DNA of 64,000 nt from Dryocosmus kuriphilus. Taxonomy: Eukaryota > Arthropoda > Insecta > Hymenoptera > Cynipidae. Shown here in pieces: positions 22,865-35,114 of the stretch. The notes under the pieces are model-generated. The model was not told where the DNA came from, did not search any database, and worked only from the letters and a program-made list of their open reading frames with translations. The stretch is from the NCBI GenBank assembly GCA_038277395.1, contig CM076193.1, positions 73,488,252-73,552,251 of the forward strand, given 5' to 3'. Position 1 is the stretch's first letter, and the number at the start of each line of letters is the position of its first letter. A program made the translations under genes and the position numbers.

Positions 22865-23500
22865 CGCTGGCGTCCCAAAAACATTTTATTGCAGAGTAAA
22901 CAAGATTATTCAAAACCCTGGCCATAGAGGCATTCCAGGCAATGAAAATGCTGACTACCTTGCCAAGATTGCCACAATAGATGGTACTTTACAAAATATC
23001 AAACTCCCACACACAAATGTCTGGTCTGTGCTTCTTCCCCAGCACCTAAACACGCTGTGGAGGTTTGGGGGAGGTCTTCGGAATCCGAAAAAACCGGCTT
23101 ATATTACTTCAAGAACTTTTTTAACCCAAACAATTTTGGCAAACCCTGGTTTCACAAATCAAAGCTAGACAGAAAATCAACTGTCATCTTATCTAGACTT
23201 CGTGCTAACCACTATAATCTGGCTGCAAGCCTGGCAAGGAAAAACCTTATCGAGAGAGACGACTGCGCTTTTTGCGGCTCTTCTGATGGGGACATCAATC
23301 ATGTTTTATGGGCTTGTCCCAACTACACACAATCTAGGAGGAATTTAGAAACTGCCCTCATGAAAAAAAAAATTTTTCCCACCATACTCACCTGAACCCT
23401 TCCTTGTTTATCCAACAAGTAAAATAACGTCGTATCTTTTGAAATTTTTCAAAACTAACGACTTACTGATTTAAACATTCTCTTTGGCAAATGAATCCTC
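22865..23500 (+). pseudogene. LINE RNase H end and C-terminal zinc segment
   Basis: The first part reads NPGHRGIPGNENADYLAK (about 22,915), the RNase H C-terminal motif with catalytic-site His and Asp. The stretch at 23,057-23,395 contains STVILSRLRANHYNL and a CAFCGSS...HVLWACP zinc-like cluster. This order is characteristic of I-clade LINEs that encode RNase H. The two parts are in different frames. The element is truncated at about 22,865, where it meets the gag remnant. Confidence 0.75.
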
Positions 23501-24319
23501 AAATTTCCCTCTCACCTCTTTGTCGTGTACTTCATCTTTTTCAATACATTTTTAAAATTTTCGCGCCACTTCTCAACACACAAGAAGCAACCTTTCACTA
23601 GCATAACCAACCACCTCGCTTGACAAACCTATATTCCTATTGGTTACCCCTCAACCACGACAGTACTCCAACCAACCAACCTGATACAGAGGCACATAGC
23701 CATCATAACAATGGCCAAATAGGTCCCGCTTTTATCGCTGAGAGATTAGTGTCTCGACCGAGGCTAATTGACTAATGACTGCTCTCCCGCAGTATTAAAG
23801 CAGTAGCAGCAAAACGACGGAAGATCGATGGTGACAGATACGAAGCACCACTTCATTCAGAACTCGGCTCGAATAACGACAAGGTACGTGTCGAACACTC
23901 ACCTGAGGATCTTAAAGGTATTTAAATAGCCAAAATATGGGAATTTCATTTAAGAAATTTGAGTAATTCCAACATAGCGGCCCGAAAGGGAGATGATATA
24001 TATACACATGTCTTTTGGGATAAAAATATACAAGTTTTATAGTTGAAGATATAAACTATGTTTATACAAAAAATAATAGTAAACATTTATTAATGTGTCT
24101 AAAGTTTTGAACGCTGAAATGAACGAATTTTTTTGTTACTTTGTAATGCTGAAACAGTGAAAAATTCATATTTGTACATTTTTATTTTAAATAATGTAGT
24201 ATAAAAGAATGTTGAAATTCCAATTTTTTGAGCTTGGAAAAACAGTTTGTTTAATAGATGATTGTTAAAAAATCTTAAAGTAACCGATCCATTTCCAATC
24301 AGGCAGGTCTCAGACTTCA
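23501..24319. other. Intergenic DNA with a possible orphan exon
   Basis: Contains one short candidate exon (23,793-23,883, plus) with acceptor CTCCCGCAG and donor GTACGTG, encoding KRRKIDGDRYEAPLHSELG. I see no partner exon and leave it unassigned. Confidence 0.25.
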
Positions 24320-25740
24320 AGTAGCGAAATCAGTTTACGACCAAATATGTTTTTTTACAGAGGCAATTAGGCGACACGTCTTTTTCTGATTTGTGAAAAA
24401 AAATTTTTCCTCAAAGTTATTGGTGTTTGAATTTTGAAGCGTGTTTTTCAAATAAACACAATTTTTTCTTTAAATTTGTTAATTTTAGACTCAATTAAGA
24501 TATTTGTTTTTTTTTTCAAAATGCTGGCGAGGTTTATGATTTTCTTTTGAAATCCGTTGGAAAATTGAAAAAGGTTTAAAATTAACTAATCGCCGGCGGA
24601 TTTTCTGAAAATATTAAAAGTACACTTTCGCAAAAAAATCATAGTTATATTAGTTGCCAATTTTTTTTAGTTCGTGTGTTCATAAAAAAGACATCCTGAG
24701 AGTTTTATGTGGGCTCTACAACTATTTTGTGACCAGGAGAATTTTTTTTCTGAAATTGAATTTTCGTATTTTTCTCGCAAAGAGTGGCAGGTACGGAAAA
24801 AGTTAAATAAATAGTTTGCACAATTAAAAAAGTTCTACAATAACTTCTCTTACTGATTTATAATATCTTGCACCATTTGCGAGAAAAAATCTAAAATTCA
24901 ATTTTCATATGCAAAAAAATTCTTTTCACTCCTTACCGCAACAATTTTTCCGCCGAAACAATTTAAGTTAAAGAAATAATGTCAAGATAAGAAATTGCTT
25001 CCCTAGGAAGCCTTTCATATTCAATATATTTAAAATATTTCACCTTTATCCTGATATTTTTAAATTATGTTTGAATCTCAGTTTAAAAAAATAAATATCA
25101 CCTGCACCCACGTTTCCAGTCCCTTAAATTTTCAGAGAGCATTGTTTCAAGATATCTATTATGGATTTATTAAGATTCTTCACGAGAATCCTCGGGGTCC
25201 GAAGAGGAATCCAGTGCAGGTTCTGCAATAATTTAGGAACCCAATCGTGATTAGCAGTTCTTTGCCATGTAATAAGTTTTCATTTAGATGGGGATTTCCA
25301 TAAACCAGGAGTCAAAAGAATTTTTTTGTTTATGAAAACTGAATTTTCGATTTTTTCTCGTAAATGGTGCAAAAAGCACAAATTCAACAAAAAAGTGGAA
25401 AAAAAATATAACTGTATTTTTTTGAAAAAATCTACTTTTAATATTTTCAGAAAAACTGCCACCGCCTTTTTGCTAATTTTAAACCTTTTTAAATTTTTCT
25501 GATGGATTTTAAAAGATTTCAAAGATTTCAAAACGTCACTAAAATCTGGAAGAAAAACTTAAATATCTTAATTAAGTTAAAGTTACACAGGTTATGGAAG
25601 AAAATTGCGTTTATCTGAAAAACTCACTTCAAAATTCAAATATCAATAACTTCGCAGAAATTTTTTTTATCGCAAATCAGTAAAATATGTATCGCCTAAT
25701 TTCCTCTGAAAAACAACACATTTCGTTCCCAACAGATTCT
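24320..25740. mobile_element. Large foldback element
   Basis: The left arm (GGCAATTAGGCGA at about 24,363, GTTATTGGTGTTTGAATTTTGAAG at about 24,417, ATTTTCTGAAAATATTAAAAGTA at about 24,600) reappears inverted at the right (TACTTTTAATATTTTCAGAAA at about 25,432, CTTCAAAATTCAAATATCAATAAC at about 25,628, ATCGCCTAATTTCC at about 25,691). Inner segments around 24,745, 24,880 and 25,320 also pair (GAATTTTCG.TTTTTTCTCG). Arms are about 330 bp, A+T-rich and diverged. Non-coding. Confidence 0.65.
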
Positions 25741-26099
25741 GCAACTTGGATTCGGTCAACTATTTTTCTTGTGATTGTCGCTGTTCAACCCATTATCTGC
25801 GATAATGACTGCCCTAATCGCTGCCTCGAATGTTTGGCTTCTGATACTCACGAGTGGAGGTGACAGTCGTCTTAAAGGAGTCAGTAAGTATTTTATATAC
25901 TAAAATATGTAGAAATCCAGTAAGTAAAAAAAGCAACTTAAAACATAAAGTTACCTGATAAGCATTTTTATTCTCCATCTAATTGGCACAGTGATAAGCA
26001 GTTGTTTCTCTTTTGAAAATCAAAAAAAAATACTACAGATTATAACTGAATTAGATTAGAATATTAAAATCTCAATCTTAACTAGATCATAGCGAATAA
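25741..26099. other. Spacer between foldback and satellite
   Basis: No gene or repeat recognised. Confidence 0.35.
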
Positions 26100-27060
26100 A
26101 ATAATAATAGCGAAAAAAACAAGAAGAAGTTAATTTCTAACTGAATTCTCTAATTTGTAGCTGAAGAAACATTACTTTTTTTTTTGAGAAAATAGTTAAA
26201 TTAAAAAATTTCCAACTAAACATAGAAAAGTTAAAATTTGCACCAAAATATTTAAATTTTTAATACAAAAAAGTTAAATTTTAAACGAAAAAAAGCAAAT
26301 TTTTACTAATGAAATAGTTAAATTTAAAAAGAAATTAATTTTTTAATAAATTCTTTAATTCTTAGCTAAATAAAGATGAATTTTTAAGAAAGTAATTGTA
26401 TTTAAAACTTTTCAACTCAAAATTACACCAAAATATTAACATCAAATATTTACACCAAAATATTAAAATTTGTAATAAAAAAATTGTAATATTAAAAAAA
26501 CAAAGCAAATTTTCAATAATGAAATGGTTACGTTTTGAACAAAAAAAAAATAATCTATTTTTCGCAGAATTATCTAATTTCTAAGTAAAGAGAGAATAAT
26601 TTTTCAAGAAAATAGTTAAATTTAAAAGTTTGAACCAAAAATATAACAGTTGAAATGCTCACCAAAATATTTGAATTTTTAATAGAAAAAAAAATGAAAT
26701 TTCTAACAAAGAATGCGAATTTTCAATAATAAAATAGTTAAATTTCAAAATAAATTTGATTAATTTTTTTTTAATTTAAAACTTTCCAACCAAAAATTTA
26801 ACAGTTGAAATTTAGACACAAAAATTTGAATTTTTAATAGAAAAAAGTTACATTTTCAACAAAGAAAGCGAATTTTTAAAAATAATATTGTTACATTTTT
26901 AACAAACAAAAAATAATTTTAAACATAATTCTTTTAATGTTTACGTAAAGAAAGATCAATTTTTGAAAAAATAGTAGCATTTAGAACTTTTCAACCAAAA
27001 TTTTAACAGTTACAATTTACACCAAACTATTTCAATTTTGAATAAGAAAAAAAAAACAAT
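26100..27060. repeat. A+T-rich satellite, unit about 205-210 bp
   Basis: Diverged units with the order: TTCT(T)TAATTTxTAGCTAA, AAGATGAATTTTT, AAATAGTTAAATTTAAAA, ACTTTTCAACCAAAA, ACACCAAAATATTTGAATTTTTAATA, GTTAAATTTTCAACAAA. The TTCTTTAATT-type landmark recurs near 26,140, 26,345, 26,555 and 26,925. About four to five copies, none identical. The array abuts the DHX57-like exon at 27,156. Confidence 0.7.
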
Positions 27061-27155
27061 TTAACTCCGTGAGTAGATCACATAAAAATAGAAACAACTT
27101 TTGAGTGTATTTGCCTTTTCGAAAGATTTATAAAACGTGTTTTTCATGACTTCAG

Positions 27156-27829
27156 GGTTAAAACTTTTGTGAAGCCGAATCCTAATAAAAATTCCGCGAA
27201 TTCTAATAATGCTACGGCGTCAAGTGCCTCAGGGACCAATTCTAAACCTAGGAAACTTAAGTTTGAAGTGCTAACTTTGAGATTTACTGATGATGGAGAA
27301 AAGTTACTTTATGAAGGTATGAAAGAAGTTTGCGGGAAGGTAAATAGTAGATTTTACTGTATAAATTATGAAGTGCGTAAAATCTGGTTGACAAATTTTA
27401 TACTTAACATAATGTTTCATAATAATTTGATGTTGTATTGCTTTTTATTTTGAAATATTTGACTATTAGTAATAAATCTAAATATAAATTGTAATTTTTA
27501 ATAAAATTAAATTTTCGTTCTGACAGGGCTTTGTCTTCGAGGAAAACTCTAAATACACGCGAAGGATTTGAGGCGATTATGAATAACTGCAGATCGATTT
27601 CGAAGCAATGGATATCCACTCGCTCGTGATGGAACCACTGAAAAATAATTTACCAGATCAGAATCTTGCACTTCGACAACTCATCGCAAGTTATCCTGGT
27701 TACGACTTTGCAACCTATAAGGCCCTTTACGTTATGGATTCCTAGAAAATCAATTACGTATTGCTCGAAAAGACTTTAGAGTGGATCGTCGATGGGGATC
27801 ACGATTATCCAAGAACGGGCTCCATTGTT
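27156..27829 (+). pseudogene. DHX57: DHX57-like DEAH-box RNA helicase, two surviving exons
   Basis: Exon 27,156-27,339 (acceptor TTCAG, donor GTAAAT) encodes an Asn/Ser-rich stretch then KLKFEVLTLRFTDDGEKLL, resembling the N-terminal segment of DHX57 (a KVPLQTLHMTSENQ-type block). Exon 27,527-27,829 (acceptor TGACAG, donor GTAAGT) encodes EENSKYTRR, LPDQNLALRQLIASY and LEWIVDGDHDYPRTGSIV, matching the DHX57 region just before helicase domain 2. In family members these two regions are several hundred residues apart, so the DEAH core is missing. The second exon has in-frame stops after YTRRI, after GDYE and after YVMDS. Introns are retained, so this is a decayed gene copy and not a processed pseudogene. 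Confidence 0.7.
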
Positions 27830-29017
27830 GTAAGTAACATTCAGAATTATAAATTATATTAAAGATTAATTTTTTGAAGAAAAAATTTGGGAGGTATTTA
27901 TTTTGAAATTTTCAATTTATAATATATATTTTTTAATTGTAAAAATATTTTATTTTGAAGGTTAGAACTTTTACATTTAATTTTGTAGGTCTCTTCATTT
28001 TTAATGTTTAAGTCAGAAAAGTACAAATTTTTTCAACTTAACCGCTTTCAGTTTCAAATTATTTAATGTCGAAGGATAAAAACTTTATGTTGCTAAACTA
28101 TTATTTATTCTATTAAGGCTTCGCATTTCAAAAAAACTGGGAGAAACTTAAAGGACTCGATTTAAAATTGTTCATTTTTCAACATCATCAATTTGAAATT
28201 ATTAAATTTTTACAGCACTAAATTTAAAAAATGTTAATCTTGTACATATACTCTTGACTCTTCATTTGAAATTACGTTATATTTTTGGCGCAAAAGTTTC
28301 GAACTATTTACTTTTAAAGACTTAAATTAAAAGCTTTAGATTTTAAAGAAATATAGTTTTAAAAAGGTATCTTCAATACGTCAAGAGATAAGCCATGTCT
28401 TCTCTCTTACAGGTCCCCTTTTGGCCTTCACCCTTCCAAATCGATACCTTTATATTTGACTGAGTTATAAGCGTACATAAACGTACGGACTGTCTGGAAC
28501 TTTAGCCTTGATCTGTTAAAAAATTTTCAGTTATAAATGTTTTCATTTTTAAAATGTACAATCCTTAATGCTGTTTTTTTGAAATTTTAAAACTTTTTAA
28601 TTCAAGTGTCATTAGACAATTTCCCATTTATATCCTACTTAACTAAATTTTAATTAAAAGCGCTAATTTAATCACTTTAGTTTGACACTTTATAACATGG
28701 ACCTTTTTAAAGTGATAGCCACAGTGAAATTGAATCATTTTGAATTGAATTTTTCAAATTTATATACTTTTATCAACAAAAAAAGATTAGATATTGTATT
28801 TGACTTTCAATTCAATTTTTAATTAATCTTGCATTTTTGTAACAGGAGTTCGATCACACATATCTTCTGCTACAAAAGGAAAGCGGGAACTTGAAACTGG
28901 AAAGTCAACGGCGGAAGCCCTCATAGCAGTTGCTAAAAGAAGTTATAATCTGCATCACTTGGATTCGAGGACTCCTCTTTGAAGCCTGCAGACTTGAGAA
29001 TTTAGACTTTTGTACTG
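27830..29017. other. A+T-rich DNA downstream of the helicase remnant
   Basis: A possible short exon follows an acceptor TTTGTAACAG at 28,854 (EFDHTYLLLQKESGNLK), but it cannot be tied to DHX57 or anything else. The rest shows no coding signal. Confidence 0.3.
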
Positions 29018-29437
29018 TAAGATTTTTTCATATAGTCCTCTCACATTCGACGTGAATATATCGGGGATGGCAAGCGATAAAAAAGTGAAGTGAACTTCAT
29101 GCAAACGGGTATTTATTACAAAAAAATATTGATTCTTAGTATGTACATCTAAGAATATGCAAATGTTTTCGAAATTTTTTAGGTAATTATAGCAATACGA
29201 GACCTTCGCAAAGTTGACGTAAGTAGTCGAAAGGTACAATTTTTGTGTCTTTCATCAAAGAAATCGTAACAATTTCTCGCTATATTAATAAAAAATAACC
29301 GTTTAAAATGCAATCAACGTAGAAACTAGAAATAAATGCCCGGTAACATGAAGTTCAGTTCCATTGTTTTATAATTTTACGCCCCCGAGATATTCACGTC
29401 AAAAGTGAGAGGACTACAAAAAAAAATCTTTTAGTAA
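29018..29437. mobile_element. Foldback/MITE-like element
   Basis: AAGATTTTTTCATATAGTCCTCTCAC at about 29,020 pairs with the inverted GTGAGAGGACTACAAAAAAA at about 29,407. Inside, GTGAACTTCATGCAAACGGG (about 29,091) pairs with CCCGGTAACATGAAGTTCAG (about 29,339). Arms are about 110 bp with TATATCGGGG/CCCCGAGATA blocks. Non-coding. Confidence 0.7.
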
Positions 29438-30866
29438 ATACAGTTCGCACACGGCTTACTGTCGCAGCGAAATAGTGTAACGGATTTTTTCTTACATTTT
29501 ATCTTCATTTATCTCAAACAATAAACTTTTCATATGGCATTAAATTCAAATAAATATATTTACAAAGCGAGTACGTTCAAAATGGAAAACGAATCAGCGC
29601 AATGAAAACAAAGACATCATAAAATCAATGAACTATATTCATACCAATAAATATCAATCATAAATTCATAATAAAGTACGATCATTTAAAATTATATCAT
29701 TACATATAAAATTGTCCCTAATTCACACATCCGAGAAACACACACATAAAATATACACAAACAAGACATATTTGAAACCGTCCCAACGCATCGATTTAAA
29801 TGCCTCTTTCTCAAAGCCCAACGGTCACCCAGTTTGTGTCGTGACATAAAAATAGTAGATGGCACATATTTAAAACGGTTATCAATATAAAATAAAACAA
29901 ACTTGAATATGCTATGTCCTCTCAACAATAAATAAACACCTTTAAAAATCACTCACAGGATTTAAAACCATACTTTGACGATTGCGTTTGGAAGAGTCCA
30001 TCCATCCAAAATGGGGTGAAATCTTGATTTTCTCGTTACAATATAAATATCGATCGACAATCGTGGATACGAATTTCAAGGAGACGTAATATCTCTTGTC
30101 CAATTTTCCATCCTCACGCAAACATCAGTTCCAAAATTATATGGATTAAATAAAACGCCACGCTATAAAAAATCACAAAAAACTATGTTGCAGCGAGCGA
30201 TTCATGTTTAAAGGTCCCCTTATAAAAAAATATTAAATATTTTATAATATAAATGTGTACCTATAAAGATGCGCTGGCGGTGCTCCTTATAATCGTGGCG
30301 TATATCACATCAAAAACCAAAGTGCAAATACAATAAAAAAAGTACCTTGCTCAGTACTGTGAGAAAACATGTCAATCTTAGGGTCGTAATGTAAATGATC
30401 GAAGAACCGACAATTATGTGGGAACACGGAAACCCCGCGTTTTCCATTTATGACCGCCTACCGATATCATATCATATTAACATAGCCAATGAGTACGCTT
30501 ATCTAATACACCTGACTCCTCTTTTGTACCGCGTTTTCCGAAATACGAGGGTAAGTGCATATTTCCTTACCGCGCTTTCTGAGAAGTGGGGATGAGGGGT
30601 AACATTCTTCCCGCTCTTACTATTTATTACCGTCTACTGATACAGTTTCAGACGTAAATATCCAATTAGCATGTTTATATAGATCACCTGACACTCTATG
30701 ATTATCGCTCTTTCTGAGATACGAGGACTTTGACGACATTGGTGAATATCGAGCATTTTACAAAGTTCTGACTTCCTTCCTTTTACAATATAAGCGCGAA
30801 AATATAATTTTATTTCCTTAAAATAGGAAATCATTAATATTGTTATTTAAATACTTTTTTTTTACA
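29438..30866. other. Intergenic DNA with a diverged duplication
   Basis: Two related segments, about 30,445-30,550 and about 30,620-30,730, share ATTTATGACCGCCTACCGATA / ATTTATTACCGTCTACTGATA starts and CCGAAATACGAGG / CTGAGATACGAGG ends. No gene identified. Confidence 0.4.
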
Positions 30867-32167
30867 TACACTACCTACAAAAATAGTATTACAAAGACAC
30901 TTGTCTTTGAAAACGTCCGTCTCCGTGAAAAATAGAGTTAAAAATATTTTTTTTAAATTGCCCGCTTCGCGGGCACATTCTCATCGCGCGAAGTATGAGC
31001 GCGTCTGTTGGCCTCGCGCTTTGCGCTCGATACGTTCTTTACGGCACTCGCGCTTCGCGCTCGATAGATTATTCACCTCGCACTACGCGCTCGGTGTTTA
31101 TGGATCGTATAAACCTTTAAATTAAAAATTCCAAAAGGAACTATTTTACTTAAGGCTCTATCGCCCTTAAGGAATACATTCTCATCATGACACTCGCGCT
31201 TCGCGCTCGATAATTACATTTTTTTAAAAGACATTGTAGATTGGTAAAGTTTTTTTGTGATTTTCCAAATTTCACAATAGAGGATTTCGATTCTTAAAAG
31301 TAAAACGATGAGTCTTATACATAAATTTTGTAGCTCTTTCCAAGGTGAACAATTCTGCTTGTTAATATTTTCTCATATCTTGCATAGTTTTGCTGAAAAG
31401 TGGTTTTCTTTATATTTCATAACATATTTCACGAATAACTCAAAAAGTACGCATCTGTACGAAAAAATAATAGAAAGCAAATTTGTAGACCTGTTTGAGT
31501 TGAACAACTTTGTTTATCATTATTTTAACGTATCTTGCATAGTTTGGCAGGAAATTTGAAAATATTGATTTTTAATAACGTTTTATCGATTAAAACAAAA
31601 ACCGTGCATTTTATGAAAAAATGGTTAAAACAAAATTGGTAGATATTTTTGAGATGAACAATTTTACTTTCTTACATTTTTTTTGTATCTCTCATAGTTT
31701 AGCCGGAAAATGGATTTTTTGATTTTGTGAAAACCGTTTTTGATGGATAAAACCATAACTGTTGGTCAAAAGCCGCTGGTTAGCAAACTCGTTCTTTCTT
31801 TTTACCCCTTAAAGAAGTGTACCAAAGCGCACTCCAATTCGATTAGTCCTTTGAAAGTTATCGCGATCACAGACGACGACAACGACGACAACAGACAGAC
31901 AGAAACGGTCGTAAAAACCGTTTTTTTTGACTCAGGGGGTCTCAAAACGTGGAGATTTCATGAAATCCGCGAAAGTCAAATTTTACATAAATCTAATACC
32001 TTCTCTGATGAGAATGTAAAAATCGTTTGACGAAATTTTATAATTTTTAAAACGCTTTTTTAAAAATATTTCTAACTCAATTTTTCACGTAGATAGACGT
32101 TTTCTAAGACGAGCGTCTTTTTAATACAATTTTTGTAGGTGGTCCCACAATTTTGACCGGTAGTGTA
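30867..32167 (-). mobile_element. Tc1-like non-autonomous element, most complete copy
   Basis: Ends are inverted (TACACTACC...TACAAAAATAGTATTACAAA at 30,867 and the inverse of TACACTACCGGTCAAAATTG ending at 32,167). The right end looks like a Tc1/mariner terminus. The interior has no transposase. It carries short GC-rich palindromes (CTCGCGCTTCGCGCTCGA type), then diverged units of about 140 bp (TTTTGC.GAAAA, CAAGATAT, TTGTTCACCTTG), then a GAC/AAC trinucleotide run (31,876-31,905). Related copies are at 8,893 and 53,175. Confidence 0.75.
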
Positions 32168-32626
32168 TATTATTGTGTTCTCGTTCTTAAAGGTCGGCCC
32201 TCGATGTAAAAACTTTGTAGTAAAATTATCATGATATTACTGTAAATTTTTTCCAGCAATCACTGGTATTTTTATGTCTTACGATTATTGTACAAAAATT
32301 ACACGTTTATTGTATATTTCACAGTTTTTCAAAAATTACTTACGATCAGAGTAAATGTACAATAAACGTGTAATTTTGCCTCGTCATAGACGAAGGTTTT
32401 TAGTCATAATATTGCTGTACATTTTGTCCAGAAATCATTGGTATTTTTATTTCTTACGATTATTGTACAAAAATTACACGTTTATTGCATATTTCACAAA
32501 GTTTTTGAAAAATTACTTACGATCAGAGTCAATGTACAATAAACGTGTAATTTTGCCTCGTCATGGACGAAGCTTTTTAGTCGTTACATTTTCTAATATT
32601 TTAAAAATAGTTTAATTAAACTTTCC
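32168..32626 (+). repeat. Two tandem ~177-bp units with internal palindromes
   Basis: Units start near 32,240 and 32,416 (CTGTA.ATTTT.TCCAG.AATCA.TGGTATTTTTAT). Each contains ACAAAAATTACACGTTTATTG and its near-inverse TGTACAATAAACGTGTAATTTT about 60 bp later, then CCTCGTCAT.GACGAAG. The two copies are about 95 percent alike by eye. Confidence 0.8.
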
Positions 32627-33112
32627 TTAAGGCTGTTGGCCGAGGTGTCGAAAAATAGGTTATTAGAAATGTGTTGTCGCCTTAATTCCTATTCAATTCC
32701 ATCTGTTTTCGTATATACGACTTATGTATTTTAAAGAGACACTTTGCAAAAAAATTTCCTCAACCCGGAAGGGGTTCACGGTTGTATGAGGTGCGCTTAG
32801 TATACAGTTTCCCGAAAAAAGTAAAAATATCTGTGCTAAAATACGATAATGGAAAAGTGTTGAAATGAGGGGAAGTAGAGAAAGAGTTCCAATGGTTTTC
32901 CATTATCGTATTTTAGCACAGATATTTTTACTTTTTTCGGAAAACTGTATACTAAGCGCACCTCATACAACCGTGAACCCCTTCCGGGTTGAGGAAATTT
33001 TTTTGCAAAGTGTCTCTTTAAAATACATAAGTCGTATATACGAAAACAGATGGAATTGAATAGGAATTAAGGCGACAGCACAGTTTTTTGACACCTCGGC
33101 CAGCAGCCTTAA
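32627..33112. mobile_element. Palindromic MITE with TTAA ends, copy 2
   Basis: Same hairpin as 14,625-15,096, with TTAA at 32,627-32,630 and 33,109-33,112. The left edge differs (GGCTGTTGGCC and a short insertion near 32,655), so the two arms of this copy are less alike than in copy 1. Confidence 0.85.
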
Positions 33113-34628
33113 TTGATAAATGTCTAATACAATGTTCTAATTAATTTCCCGAATTTGTGCGCACGTATGTGTATGGTGATAGATGGATGTCACCGTTTTT
33201 TGTCGTCACTTTAACTTAAAGACACTTGCAGATAAATTGATTAAATTTGTAGGGTTAGTTTGCACCACCTATATGTCAAAACGCGCTAAAGGATTCTAAA
33301 ATTGATTGTTCGGCTGTAAGTTCCCAAATAATCAAAATTCAAAGCTTATGTACAGAGAAGAAAGATCCCCTGCATCGAGAAAAATCGATTGACCTGTGAA
33401 TTTAATGAATTTTGATTATTTGAGAAATTATAGTCGAAAAATCAGTTTTAAAAAAATTATAAAACTGCATAAAAATTGTAACATTCAACAATTTTAAAAA
33501 TCCTTGGCCACGATTTGACATATTGGTGGTGCAAATAAACCCTACAAATTTAATTAATTTATCTACAGCTGTCTTGAAGTTATAGTGACGACATCCATGT
33601 AAGTATAGTAGCGACATTCTTCTATACACACAACTTGAAAATTGATTAAAACGTTGGTGTTAAACATTTATCAAATAAGGCAACACTGGCATAGTTCGAC
33701 GTTTAGAAAAAACAAAATTAAACATATTTTTTAATCCGTTTATGCTTCCTGTATGAGCAATCAAATCTCTATGAGCTCTAAAAAATTTACTTTATAATTT
33801 AGATATAAAAACAAATTGTATATGCAATAAAATTGTTATTAAACGTGACAAATATTTTGCGTTTTTTCTCCCAAGTTATTATAAAGTTATTATTATTTTT
33901 CAGTAATATTATTATAATTAGGTTATTATATATAAATAGAATATATTTTATCAATGATTTTTTGTCAAGAAGCAATAATTAATAATAACTATAGTAATAA
34001 GCTTAGAGTTGAAACTTTATGAATTTGGTAATGAAAAATTTTTCTCATTTGTTACCGCAGTCGGTAAGGTCGCTTCCTCTTAGATGTGAAAAATAGAATT
34101 TAGACTTTCTGACAAAATTTTTAAAATTTCAGTACAATTTTGAGACTGTACCATATGTTATTGTATTAATTTAATTATTTTATACATTCGGTTCACACCT
34201 CTTTACATTTTTCTTTTTTTTCACAATTCTTTAATTTCATTTTTAAATTTCCCGCGCAAAATACTACTCACTATTGAGCACTGTATTTGAAGTCGCCTTT
34301 CAGTTTTTTTAACTTCTGTCGCTGGAAAATAAACTTTTTCCACTTATGTCGTCATTTTCTGACGTGAAATTTACCGTAGAATTATAATATCAACAATTTA
34401 AACATTTATTTTCTTTCTTTACGCGTGAAATTGACTAGAGGCACACATACTGTAAATCTTACTAGATCGAATCAAAGCCTTTTACCAATAAATCGTGCTA
34501 TAACTTGGACTAAAGATTAGCTAGTAGAAATTAGACTAGGAATAGACTGTGTCACATGATTTAGCTTTATAAGACACATGTTTACTATTTCTCAATCCCC
34601 CCCCCCCCCCCCCCCCTCGCTCCACGTG
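32627..34628 (-). repeat. Composite repeat, copy 2 (inverted partner of 13.2-15.1 kb)
   Basis: Reverse-complement copy of 13,198-15,096 with the same internal order: hairpin MITE at 32,627-33,112, inner foldback to about 33,690, then the A+T-rich part. It ends in a poly-C tract (about 34,597-34,616) and CTCCACGTG. It contains about 87 bp absent from copy 1 (about 34,440-34,530). No coding content. Confidence 0.9.
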
Positions 34629-34870
34629 AGAAATGTTTTTTTTAGCGCGTGAGTGGAAAAAATTCCGTCGTCGTGATTTTTTCTCAAGTGTAGAAGTTAT
34701 TTCTACGGTTGTATATTATTGTATCGTTGATCTACGACTAACAGATCAAACGAAAAAGTGATAATATCCATTATATGTGGTTAGGTTACCCTGGGTATTC
34801 AGCCTGATATAATTGTTGACACTATAGGGATTTTGATTAAAAATTAGTGCAATTAAGTTCCAGATATAAA
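34629..34870. other. Spacer upstream of THAP remnant
   Basis: A+T-rich; possibly the promoter or first intron region of the THAP remnant, but no signal is decisive. Confidence 0.3.
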
Positions 34871-35109
34871 ATATCTACCACTTTTCTTGTTGTGGCCTGC
34901 ACAACTCGATGCGGAAGAGATTCAGTATCATTTTTTTCGGATACCGAATATGGAGAAACTCAAATCAGAGAAACTAAAACGACGAAGAAAGTGTATAGGA
35001 GTTTTAAAACGTAAGCTTTTAGATACTCAATTGAAAAACGGACGAGTTTGTGGTAATCACTTTATCGGAGAGAAACTGAAAGTAAACATGCCGAGAGGGA
35101 GCATAGCTA
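34871..35109 (+). pseudogene. THAP-domain remnant, cut by the gypsy element
   Basis: THAP zinc fingers are C2CH DNA-binding domains of transposases and regulators. Here FFRIPN at about 34,935 and the block ending NGRVCGNHFIGEKLK (about 35,037) match the central and C-terminal parts of a THAP domain (FxxP, then C...H). The expected N-terminal Cys pair is found only in a shifted frame (VVACTTRC at about 34,893), so the frame is broken there. The LTR element inserted directly after the domain (at 35,110). The sequence resumes at 44,711, where a few codons and a stop follow. Confidence 0.55.
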
Positions 35110-35114
35110 TTATT

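Noticed and set aside
31014..31210. CRISPR-like spaced palindromes (CTCGCGCTTCGCGCTCGA)
   Set aside because: Units are irregularly spaced, imperfect, and part of a eukaryotic Tc1-like repeat family; not a CRISPR array.
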